From: Candidatus Hydrogenedentota bacterium
Lineage (GTDB): Bacteria > Hydrogenedentota > Hydrogenedentia > Hydrogenedentales > SCBR16-9
Direction: 5' to 3'
NCBI GenBank assembly: GCA_007116095.1
Contig: SKJD01000292.1
Span: forward strand, 1-5,476
DNA length: 5,476 nucleotides
Below, in pieces: positions 1 through 5,476 of this stretch. The translations under genes and the position numbers were made by a program. How positions within the stretch are numbered: the stretch's first letter is position 1; each line of letters starts with the position of its first letter. Below the pieces are notes generated by a model. It did not search any database. It was not told the origin of the DNA and saw nothing but the letters and a program-made list of their open reading frames with translations.

Positions 1-252
1 GAATTCCGCCTTGTCCGCCAACACGTAGGAAAAGACAAAGGTGAGGATCAGCATCAGCGCCAACGGTTCCAGCACCGCCCAGAAAAAGCCCAGCCGGGCA
101 TAGCGGTAGCGGGTGCGCAGCTCCTTTTTGACAAGATCCAGCAGCAGTTCGCGTCCTTGAATCAGGTCCCGGACGATATGCGTAATCCGTTGGGCGGTGG
201 CACTGTCGTAGAGCGCCTTGCTCGACGGCGTCTGGTGGGAATCGGCATCCAT
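1..252 (-). CDS. ABC-2 type polysaccharide export permease, N-terminal part (cut by window edge)
   Basis: This is the membrane subunit of an ABC exporter of the Wzm/KpsM/TagG type, which moves O-antigen, capsule or similar polymers across the inner membrane together with an ATPase subunit. Only the first 84 residues are in the window, and the frame is still open at base 1. Seen: a polar cytoplasmic head (residues 1-32), then the amphipathic stretch RELLLDLVKKELRTRYR (34-50), then G-FFWAVLEPL and a hydrophobic segment (about 55-78) that should be the first transmembrane helix. The order 'basic KELRTRY, LGFFWAVLEP, long hydrophobic run' is the usual N-terminal signature of this family. The ATG at 252 is preceded by AGGAG (263-267) with a 10-base spacer. 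It follows the stop codon of the upstream gene by 18 bp, so the two are probably cotranscribed. The ATPase partner would be expected further left, outside the window. The family is fairly sure; the cargo is unknown. Confidence 0.82.
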   Translation of the reverse strand, partial: MDADSHQTPSSKALYDSATAQRITHIVRDLIQGRELLLDLVKKELRTRYRYARLGFFWAVLEPLALMLILTFVFSYVLADKAEF

Positions 253-270
253 GATGGCAGGGCTCCTGAC

Positions 271-1311
271 CTATTGCATCCCGGAGGACAGCATCAGCGC
301 CTGAAGGTACTCGGCCTGAATCGTGGTTTTCCGGGAGCGCGCCACGAAGCGCAGCAAATCCCGAATCCAGGCTTCGGCGGCATCCGGCCCCAGCGCCTGC
401 GCAATGGTTTCCTGGAGCTTGGTCGGGTCCGCCGGAGCCAACTGGAAGACCTGCTCGCCGCAGTCCCATGAAGCGCTCAACAGGGAGGAGAGCACCGCCC
501 CGGGCTTCGCCCGTTCAAAGAGCTTGCGTGCGGCCACCAGCTTTACCTGGGGCTTGCTATTGGGTGCGCGCTTTATCAGGAAATCGCCGCCGGGGATGTC
601 CGGCAACGCCATCATGTTCTGTTGTTTGGCGTCATAGGTGCGCAGCATGATTTCGAGGATGGATTCCTTGATGTGCTCGGTCTCGACCTTGCTCAATGCC
701 TTGCGTGTGTCGGTATACAGAACGCATTGGGCTTCCTTATTCAAGCCCAACGGCTCAAAGCCCGGCAGCCATTCGGCCAGGTAGCAATAAATTTCACGGC
801 CTTTATCTGCCCGACGGTAGCGATCCGGCAGGAAGACCGTGCCGCCGCGCCAGGTCTGAAGCACCTGTCGGGAGTTGCGCTTGTGGAGCGTTTGCAAGAT
901 TGCATGCTCTTCGGCGATCAGGGTACTGTCTTGCAGCGGTTTCTTAGAGACGACGAAAGCGAAATTGGTCAGCTTCTTGCGGGCATTGCCCGCCCGCATC
1001 TTGAACACAATCCGTTGCCGGGTCTCCTGCGCCAGCTTGAAATGCAGCGAGGTAATTGGCGCCGGACCCAACTTCTGCTGCACCGTCGGCAGAATAAAGC
1101 GGTCGTTGTTCTGTTGCAGCATGTAGTCCACGGCGCTGGCCAACGTCTCCGGCTTGAAATAGCGCTTGTAGGCCTCGCCGAAGCTGTCGGACAGATCGCG
1201 GATATCGCTCCATTGCGTCAGAATTGGAGAACCGTGGCGGGACACGCGTTTACCACGCCCGACACCACGCCGACCCCGCACCGGTGATTTGGGTTTTTTA
1301 TGGGAAGTCAT
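271..1311 (-). CDS. Unrecognised 346-residue protein, possibly a diverged kinase-like fold, upstream of the exporter permease
   Basis: I do not recognise the family with certainty. With the ATG at 1311 the protein has 346 residues. Residues 1-28 are strongly basic (KKPK, RGRR, GRGKR), there is no signal peptide or membrane segment, and it should be cytoplasmic. The middle resembles a kinase: strand FAFVVSKKP (Lys 123/124), helix IAEEHAILQTL (Glu 134/135), a hinge-like IYCYLAEWLPGFEPL (174-188), then TYDAKQQNMM (225-234), whose D-x-K-x-x-N spacing copies the catalytic loop, and GGDF (241-244), which might stand in for DFG. The His of a canonical HRD is missing and the DFG-to-N distance is short, so activity is doubtful. 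This reading is inference. The start is uncertain: the frame stays open to a TTG at 1359, which lacks a visible Shine-Dalgarno, while the ATG at 1311 has only GGAG 15 bases away. The permease gene follows after 18 bp, suggesting a role in making or modifying the exported polymer. Confidence 0.7.
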   Translation of the reverse strand: MTSHKKPKSPVRGRRGVGRGKRVSRHGSPILTQWSDIRDLSDSFGEAYKRYFKPETLASAVDYMLQQNNDRFILPTVQQKLGPAPITSLHFKLAQETRQRIVFKMRAGNARKKLTNFAFVVSKKPLQDSTLIAEEHAILQTLHKRNSRQVLQTWRGGTVFLPDRYRRADKGREIYCYLAEWLPGFEPLGLNKEAQCVLYTDTRKALSKVETEHIKESILEIMLRTYDAKQQNMMALPDIPGGDFLIKRAPNSKPQVKLVAARKLFERAKPGAVLSSLLSASWDCGEQVFQLAPADPTKLQETIAQALGPDAAEAWIRDLLRFVARSRKTTIQAEYLQALMLSSGMQ

Positions 1312-1397
1312 ACGGAAAAATGAGTGCTCCACGCCGTCACGCGGCTTTGTGTATTGCAAAACGTACCGCGTTAAGTGTACCCGAAAAGATCTCGGAA

Positions 1398-1426
1398 AAT
1401 ATAGGAGATTCGGCTTTCAATGAAAA
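1398..1426 (-). promoter_or_regulatory. Candidate sigma-70 promoter for the kinase-like/permease operon
   Basis: On the minus strand, TTTTCA (1426-1421, 4 of 6 matches to the -35 consensus) is separated by exactly 17 bp from TATATT (1403-1398, 5 of 6 matches to the -10 consensus). It sits in the gap between the Dabb gene stop and the kinase-like gene. Transcription would begin near 1391, giving a leader of about 80 nt to the ATG at 1311, or about 32 nt to the TTG at 1359. No strong terminator separates the Dabb gene from this region, so read-through from upstream is also possible. This is a match by eye only. Confidence 0.4.
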
Positions 1427-1442
1427 TCCGCGCTAGCCGATA

Positions 1443-1742
1443 TCAGGTCTCGAAATCGTAGACCACCACCTTCTCCCAGAAGGTGGAGAAATTGCCGAGG
1501 AACTCCTGGTGCAGGGCGGATTCCTGGTAAACATCGTGGGCCTCCATATCGTCGAGCAGGACCAACAACGCGAAATCATAGCTCTTTTCGACCACGGGGC
1601 GATCCGTCGATGCGGGCATGCCGGCGGCGAAACTGCGGACCACGTTAATTTCACTGAGGGCGCCGAGTCCTTCGAGGAAGGCGTCCCGGTCGGCCTGGGA
1701 GAGGTCCTTTTTCAACCAGAAATAAACGCTATGTACCAACAT
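1443..1742 (-). CDS. Dabb-domain (stress-responsive alpha/beta barrel) protein
   Basis: This is a 99-residue single-domain protein of the Dabb type (stress-responsive A/B barrel, ferredoxin-like fold, usually a dimer). The family is widespread, and most bacterial members have no known reaction. Seen: the opening strand MLVHSVYFWLKKDLS, with the conserved early His; a helix ADRDAFLEGLGAL (17-29); a central strand SYDFALLVLLDD (54-65); the family's Y-x5-H-x2-F-type motif in HDVYQESALHQEFL (69-82); and the closing strand KVVVYDFET at the C-terminus. The length is normal for a complete domain. The start is well fixed: AGGAG (1751-1755) lies 8 bases before the ATG. It sits 90 bp downstream of the Rieske ferredoxin gene on the same strand, with no obvious terminator between, so cotranscription is likely but not certain. 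A weak TATAAA box lies in that gap without a good -35. Family assignment is firm; the function is not. Confidence 0.88.
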   Translation of the reverse strand: MLVHSVYFWLKKDLSQADRDAFLEGLGALSEINVVRSFAAGMPASTDRPVVEKSYDFALLVLLDDMEAHDVYQESALHQEFLGNFSTFWEKVVVYDFET

Positions 1743-1832
1743 GGTTTGTACTCCTGAAGATGGGGTTGTGATTCGATAAATGGGTCTCGTGTGTAAGTTT
1801 ATAGACGAAAGAAAATAATCTGGGAGAGCCTG

Positions 1833-2135
1833 TTACGGCGCCGCGACCTGGATGGTATCGCCATCAACCTGCACATCGTAGCGGGGCACGCCATCCGTGG
1901 CGGCGTCTTCCTTGGAAGCCACATCGAAGGTCCAGCCGTGCCAGGGGCAGCTTACCACGGTTCCTTTGAGAAAGCCCTGGTGCAGGGGGCCGCCGGCGTG
2001 GGGGCACATGTCGCCGCAAGCGTAGAATTCGCCGTTTATGTTGAACACGGCAATCCGGGTCTTGCCTATGGTGAATGCCTTTGCTTTTCCGGGTTCAATT
2101 TCATCGGTTTTGGCGATGGCCACCCATTCAGCCAT
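1833..2135 (-). CDS. Rieske-type [2Fe-2S] ferredoxin
   Basis: This is a small soluble electron-transfer protein of the BphF/CarAc/NirD-like Rieske class, which passes electrons to oxygenases or reductases in the cytoplasm. Seen in 100 residues: the first cluster motif C44-P-H46 followed by AGGPLHQG, and the second motif C63-P-W-H66 followed by GWTFD, giving the C-x-H-x16-C-x2-H ligand set with normal spacing. The C-terminal strands end in VQVDGDTIQVAAP. There is no membrane anchor or signal peptide, unlike bc1-complex Rieske proteins. The start chosen is the ATG at 2135, because a run of GGAGGAGGAG ends 7 bases before it and the Rieske fold begins at once (MAEWVAIAKTDEI). The open frame continues upstream to 2297, but that extension is arginine-rich and unlike the family. 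No oxygenase, ferredoxin reductase or nitrite reductase is in view, so the partner is unknown. The Dabb gene follows 90 bp downstream. Confidence 0.94.
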   Translation of the reverse strand: MAEWVAIAKTDEIEPGKAKAFTIGKTRIAVFNINGEFYACGDMCPHAGGPLHQGFLKGTVVSCPWHGWTFDVASKEDAATDGVPRYDVQVDGDTIQVAAP

Positions 2136-2221
2136 GGTAATACTCCTCCTCCGTGTTGGGGGTTGGCGTTGCATCCTCCCGCGCTTCCCAAGGGTCGTTA
2201 TCGCATGGCGCGGGAAAGCAA

Positions 2222-2251
2222 GTTGTACCTGTCGGGCGCTGTGTATGTCAA
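2222..2251 (-). promoter_or_regulatory. Candidate sigma-70 promoter for the Rieske ferredoxin gene
   Basis: The minus strand has a perfect TTGACA (2251-2246), an 18-bp spacer and TACAAC (2227-2222, 4 of 6 matches to the -10 consensus). Transcription would start near 2215, leaving a leader of about 80 nt before the ATG at 2135. An alternative lies further upstream: an extended -10-like TGC-CATAAT on the minus strand (2304-2296), with no good -35. Match by eye, not scored. Confidence 0.45.
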
Positions 2252-2300
2252 ATCTATGCCTGAAACCGGGCCGGTAACGCGCAATGGGGCCAAACATTAT

Positions 2301-2313
2301 GGCATACTATGCC
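2301..2313. repeat. 13-bp perfect palindrome, possible operator in the divergent region
   Basis: The sequence is GGCATA-C-TATGCC: two perfect 6-base arms around one central base. It lies 68 bp upstream of the slt start and next to the ferredoxin-side promoter region. It overlaps a weak plus-strand -10-like TACTAT (2305-2310) and the extended -10-like element on the minus strand. The compact symmetry suits binding of a dimeric regulator, but a chance 13-bp palindrome cannot be excluded. Confidence 0.35.
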
Positions 2314-2333
2314 CTGAAAGAATCGCAATTTTC

Positions 2334-2355
2334 CAGGCGCGAATTGGCGCGCCTG
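2334..2355 (+). promoter_or_regulatory. GC-rich hairpin in the slt leader
   Basis: The arms CAGGCGCG (2334-2341) and CGCGCCTG (2348-2355) are perfectly complementary over 8 bp, with a 6-base loop AATTGG. Seven of the eight pairs are G-C, so the RNA stem should be stable. It ends 12 bases before the Shine-Dalgarno GGAG (2368-2371) and 26 bases before the ATG of slt. It does not mask the ribosome site directly. No run of T follows, so it is not a normal intrinsic terminator. It may stabilise the mRNA, bind a regulator as DNA, or have no role. Confidence 0.45.
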
Positions 2356-2381
2356 ACCCAGCCGTTCGGAGTCCTGTCACC

Positions 2382-4484
2382 ATGCTCATCACCCTCGTTC
2401 TCTTGAGCACCTGCCTCACCTTCACCCCCGGCGCAGGGGAACTGCGTTACCTGGATGCTGTGGAGGCCCAGGCCGAAGGCCGCTACGCCGATGCCTACGA
2501 CCTCTACGGGTCGATCCGGGAAGACACCCCGCACCTGCGCGGTTTCGCCCTCCTGGAGATGGCGGCCTGTCAGGCGGCGATGGGCAATCGGGATGGCGCG
2601 GCGCGTCTTTACCAGGCGCTGATTGACAACAGCGAAGCGGCGCCCTGGGTGATGAAGGCGCAGGTACGGCTGGCGAAGATGAAGAAAGCGGAGCGGGACT
2701 ATCTGGCGGCGGCGCCCTATTACCGCAGCAGCGTGCTGGAAGTGCAACCGCAGCCCTGGTGGATGTACACCTACGCCTGGGACGCGGTGGACAACCTGCT
2801 ACGCCACCCCGAGACCCGTCACGAGGGCTACGACTGGTACCAACACCGGGTCGAGACCGTGGGCTTCATCCGCCCGCGCCTGGACGCTGCCCGGGAACTG
2901 ATTAAGTCGCCCTGGCCCGAGCATCAGGCGGCGGCCTTGTTGGGCATGATTCGCTCCAACGCCATACGGGATGTGAAAAATTTCTTCGAGGAGCAGGGGC
3001 TGGAGATTCTGTTGCGGGACAGTCAGATTCCCTTGGTGGATTTGCAACAGCTCATTCTACAGATCAGCCAGCAGCAGGATAGCTCTCCATCTGAACTGGC
3101 GACCCAAATTGATTTGGATACGGAGAACCCCTGGCTGATCGTGTGGCTCCTGCATTTTGCCCACCAGCGCCTGGAGGCGGAGGACTTTGATCAGGCCGAA
3201 GCCATCGCCGATCTTGTGGCGACGCGCTATCCGGAGCAACGCGATGCCGGCGATCTGTACTGGCAAGTGGGGCAGGCATTGAAAAACAATGCACAGCAGG
3301 GCGCGGCCGAAGCCATTCTGCTGCGTCTTGTGGAACAGACGCCGTCGCATTTCCGGGTTCCGACGGTGTTGTTTGATTTGGGCATGCACTATCTGGAACT
3401 TGACCAAATCTCCCGGGCGGAACATTTCTTTCAACGGCTGATGGAGACGCGTCCTTACAACCGCTTCCAGGGCGAAGCCTACTACAAACTGGCGATGCGG
3501 ATGCAGGCGATGGGGGATGAGGCGGCGGCATTACGCCATCTCAAGACGGCCTCCGAGGGGGAACTTGCGGACTACTACGCCCATAGGGCCCTGGCGCGCT
3601 TGCATGCGCATGACCCGATACAGTATCCGCTCCTGCGCAATTTGCGGATCGACCCCGCGCAGACGGTTTTGTTGCCGCGACCAAAAATCGGGCAGACAGA
3701 GCGCCCCTTTACCGAAGCGATGGAACAGCGTAGCGATGTGCGGCGGTTACGCTTCTTCGGATACTACGGCCTGGATCATGGGAAATGGGAAGCGGCCTTC
3801 CTTTGCCGTCAGTTGGAAAACTACCACGACCCAGGGCCCTGGTACCAGCTCATTGCGGAAGCGGGTTTTGCGCACACCGCCCTCGAGTTTGCAACCGCGC
3901 ATGATTGGGGACATGAAGACGGTCGACCGACGCCGGAACGGTTGCGCCTGGAATTTCCCCGTGCCTACTGGAACAAGATGCTGATCATCGCGGATGAGGT
4001 TGGGTTGGACCCATATCTGTTTCTGTCCATTGCCAAACAGGAAAGCACCTTCCGGGCGAGTGTGCGATCACATGCTGGCGCAACAGGGGTGATGCAGCTC
4101 ATGCCTGCCACTGCAAACTGGATGATCGACGTGGAGCCGGCCATCACAGCGAGTCATGTCGCCAACTTGAATTCACCGCGCAATTCCATCCGTCTGGGGG
4201 GCTACTACCTGCGGCGGATGGTGGGGCGCAGCAATGGGAATCTTATCGATGCCCTGGCCGCCTACAATGCGGGGCCGGGCAATCTCGATCGTTGGCGCAG
4301 CCGCTTTGTCGGGTATGAACTGGACGCCTTTGTCGAGGCAATACCTTTCACTGAGACCCGGAATTACGTGAAGAAGGTACTGGGCAACTATGCCGCCTAC
4401 CATTCACTCTATCCGGAGGTGGAGCCTCGCCGGGAGCTGGCCCGGATAAATGCCGCCGAGGCCGAATTCATGCCGGGCGGCTGA
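2382..4484 (+). CDS. slt: Soluble lytic murein transglycosylase (Slt70-like, family 1A)
   Basis: This periplasmic enzyme cleaves the MurNAc-GlcNAc bond of peptidoglycan to give 1,6-anhydro-MurNAc ends. The protein has 700 residues, slightly longer than E. coli Slt70 (about 645). Seen in order: a short hydrophobic signal-like segment (2-19, probable cleavage near GAGE); a long helical superhelix with TPR-like repeats (about 20-410, clear at 24-80, 290-320 and 325-390); a linker (about 411-525); then the SLT domain. That domain starts at FPRAYW (525-530) and has AKQESTF with catalytic Glu554, GVMQLMP (569-575), AYNAGPGN (627-634) and ETRNYV (658-663), all hallmarks of the family. The ATG at 2382 is preceded by GGAG with a 10-base spacer and leads straight into the signal segment. 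The frame stays open upstream to 1938, but that part is antisense to the ferredoxin gene. Oddity: the signal n-region has no Lys or Arg. LSTC resembles a lipobox but sits too near the start and has Thr at -1. The enzyme call is firm; substrate preference is not visible. Confidence 0.94.
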   Translation: MLITLVLLSTCLTFTPGAGELRYLDAVEAQAEGRYADAYDLYGSIREDTPHLRGFALLEMAACQAAMGNRDGAARLYQALIDNSEAAPWVMKAQVRLAKMKKAERDYLAAAPYYRSSVLEVQPQPWWMYTYAWDAVDNLLRHPETRHEGYDWYQHRVETVGFIRPRLDAARELIKSPWPEHQAAALLGMIRSNAIRDVKNFFEEQGLEILLRDSQIPLVDLQQLILQISQQQDSSPSELATQIDLDTENPWLIVWLLHFAHQRLEAEDFDQAEAIADLVATRYPEQRDAGDLYWQVGQALKNNAQQGAAEAILLRLVEQTPSHFRVPTVLFDLGMHYLELDQISRAEHFFQRLMETRPYNRFQGEAYYKLAMRMQAMGDEAAALRHLKTASEGELADYYAHRALARLHAHDPIQYPLLRNLRIDPAQTVLLPRPKIGQTERPFTEAMEQRSDVRRLRFFGYYGLDHGKWEAAFLCRQLENYHDPGPWYQLIAEAGFAHTALEFATAHDWGHEDGRPTPERLRLEFPRAYWNKMLIIADEVGLDPYLFLSIAKQESTFRASVRSHAGATGVMQLMPATANWMIDVEPAITASHVANLNSPRNSIRLGGYYLRRMVGRSNGNLIDALAAYNAGPGNLDRWRSRFVGYELDAFVEAIPFTETRNYVKKVLGNYAAYHSLYPEVEPRRELARINAAEAEFMPGG

Positions 4485-4504
4485 ACCAGAATAATGGACA
4501 AGAC

Positions 4505-5476
4505 TCAGGTGTCGCGTTTCGGTTGCAAGAGGTAATGCCCCACAAACCAGCATTTGCCCTGACGATAGTGGAAGAGTTCGGCGCAGGACAGGAAGAATAT
4601 CCGCCAGCGCTGGAACCAGCGTTCGGCGTCGGCATTCCCGTAGGTCTCCTGGAACAGTTCGAGAATGGGCTGCCGGTTTGCGTCCATGTTCTTTAGCCAG
4701 TCCATGCAGGTGCGGTAGTAGTGTATGCCGTTGACCGGCCACTGCTCCGCGACGACCAGGTCCTGATCAAATTCCTGCAACAGATCATAAGCTGGCATCA
4801 TGCCGCCGGTGAAGAAATACCGACCCATCCAGTTGTCGTCGCCCTCGGTCTCGAAGGGGTAGGTGTAGCGTTCGTGGCAGAATATATGGACAAAGAGCTG
4901 TCCCTCCGGGCTCAGCCAGCCGCGGATACGCCGCAAAAGCTCCGCGTAGTTCCGCATGTGCTCAAACATTTCCACGCTGAGCACGCGATCATAGCGCTGC
5001 TCCGTCTGGAAGTCGTTCATGTCGCGGGTCTCGACCGTCACATGTTCCCACCCATTGGCCTGGCAACGTGCTTCGATGAATTCGCGCTGGGTGTTGCTGT
5101 TGGATACGGCATGAATGGTCGCATTGGGATACTGCTCCGCCATCCAGAGCGTTAATGAGCCCCAGCCGCAACCCAGCTCCAGGATATGCATGCCGTCCGC
5201 CAGGCCCGCCCGTTCACAGCTCAGCTTGAGCATGGCCTCCTCCGCCTCCGCCAGACTCTGCACATGGTCCGGATAGAGACAGCAACTGTATTTCAGGCGT
5301 GGACCCAACACCGTCTCGAAGAAGGCGGCAGGGACTTCGTAGTGCTGTTCGTTGGCGAGATCAGTCGCCAGCGCCACCGGCGCGTTGCGCAACGACGTCA
5401 CGAAATCCTGGTGGTAGCGGTCCGCCCGGGCTTCCTCCTCTTTCAAGCGCTTCATCAGCAGGCTGCGAATACCCCA
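4505..5476 (-). CDS. SAM-dependent methyltransferase, CFA synthase family, coclaurine N-methyltransferase-like branch (N-terminus outside window)
   Basis: The visible 323 residues include nearly the whole protein. The frame is open to the window edge (WGIRSLL precedes the Met codon at 5455). Homologues of about 345-350 residues usually carry a similar GIR-LL-RL-EE stretch, so the true start probably lies outside. Numbered from Met 5455: SAM motif I ILELGCGWGS (91-100); VSNSNTQREFIEARC (117-131); LSVEMFEHMRNY (159-170), whose Glu162, Glu165 and His166 match positions implicated in catalysis in plant coclaurine/pavine N-methyltransferases (recalled from the literature); FVHIFCHERYTYPFE (188-202); DDNWMGRYFFTGGMMP (206-221); and WPVNGIHYYRTCMDWL (239-254). 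This pattern follows plant (S)-coclaurine N-methyltransferases more closely than classical E. coli Cfa. Bacterial members have largely unknown substrates: phospholipid acyl chains or an amine are both possible. It faces slt across a 20-bp gap, and no operon partner is in view. Confidence 0.88.
   Translation of the reverse strand, partial: WGIRSLLMKRLKEEEARADRYHQDFVTSLRNAPVALATDLANEQHYEVPAAFFETVLGPRLKYSCCLYPDHVQSLAEAEEAMLKLSCERAGLADGMHILELGCGWGSLTLWMAEQYPNATIHAVSNSNTQREFIEARCQANGWEHVTVETRDMNDFQTEQRYDRVLSVEMFEHMRNYAELLRRIRGWLSPEGQLFVHIFCHERYTYPFETEGDDNWMGRYFFTGGMMPAYDLLQEFDQDLVVAEQWPVNGIHYYRTCMDWLKNMDANRQPILELFQETYGNADAERWFQRWRIFFLSCAELFHYRQGKCWFVGHYLLQPKRDT

Noticed and set aside
1..6. EcoRI site GAATTC at the very start, as a cloning boundary
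   Set aside because: Other GAATTC sites occur uncut inside the window and the permease frame runs through it, so it proves nothing about the origin.
622..1287. 221-codon plus-strand open frame
   Set aside because: It lies opposite the kinase-like gene, shows no recognisable domain, and looks like the usual GC-driven antisense shadow.
1410..1440. TCGGC/GCCGA inverted arms after the Dabb gene, as a terminator
   Set aside because: The arms are only 5 bp with a large loop, and no T-run follows on the minus strand.
1401..1461. Possible tiny plus-strand gene: AGGAG followed by ATGAAAATCCGC
   Set aside because: It would encode only 13 residues, the spacing from AGGAG to ATG is too long, and it overlaps the end of the Dabb gene.
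2136..2297. Upstream extension of the Rieske ferredoxin to 154 residues
   Set aside because: The added part is arginine-rich and unlike the family, and the very strong Shine-Dalgarno sits directly before the ATG at 2135.
2301..2314. TGGCA...TGC as a sigma-54 promoter
   Set aside because: The GG and GC elements are 8 bp apart instead of the required 10.
1938..2381. In-frame extension upstream of slt, giving an 848-residue reading frame
   Set aside because: It runs antisense through the ferredoxin coding region, lacks a ribosome site and family similarity, and would bury the signal segment. The ATG at 2382 fits better.
4497..4513. GACA/TGTC arms as a bidirectional terminator between slt and the methyltransferase
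   Set aside because: Four-base arms with a 9-base loop are too weak, and there is no T-run on either strand.
4721..5155. 144-codon plus-strand open frame
   Set aside because: It is antisense to the well-supported methyltransferase and has no domain or ribosome site of its own.

Overview
The window reads as ordinary chromosomal DNA from a Gram-negative bacterium of moderately high GC content. The pointers are a periplasm-type soluble lytic transglycosylase, a polysaccharide-type ABC-2 export permease and a cyclopropane-synthase-family methyltransferase. Nothing in it fixes the phylum. I see no tRNA, rRNA, insertion sequence, CRISPR array or phage gene.

Layout from left to right. Positions 1-1311, minus strand, hold the first 84 codons of an ABC-2 polysaccharide-export permease (cut by the window edge). 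Only 18 bp upstream of it is an unrecognised 346-residue protein that I read, tentatively, as a diverged kinase-like fold. Those two look like an operon, and a candidate promoter lies at 1398-1426. Positions 1443-2135, also minus strand, hold a small Dabb (alpha/beta-barrel) protein and a 100-residue Rieske [2Fe-2S] ferredoxin, each with a strong Shine-Dalgarno sequence. A candidate promoter with a perfect -35 box precedes the ferredoxin gene. The 246-bp divergent region 2136-2381 also carries two inverted repeats close to the start of the next gene. Positions 2382-4484, plus strand, encode a 700-residue Slt70-like lytic murein transglycosylase. Positions 4505-5476, minus strand, converge on it across a 20-bp gap and encode a methyltransferase of the coclaurine N-methyltransferase-like branch of the cyclopropane-fatty-acid synthase family. 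Its N-terminus lies beyond the window.

How the genes relate. The left pair probably serves export, and possibly modification, of a surface polysaccharide. The Slt enzyme cleaves peptidoglycan and the methyltransferase may act on lipids or small amines, so a loose cell-envelope theme runs through the window. The ferredoxin and Dabb protein have no oxygenase or reductase partner in view. I found no clear new multi-gene defence or mobile system. The items most worth following are the kinase-like gene joined to the exporter, the plant-alkaloid-enzyme-like methyltransferase, and the inverted repeats in the slt leader.
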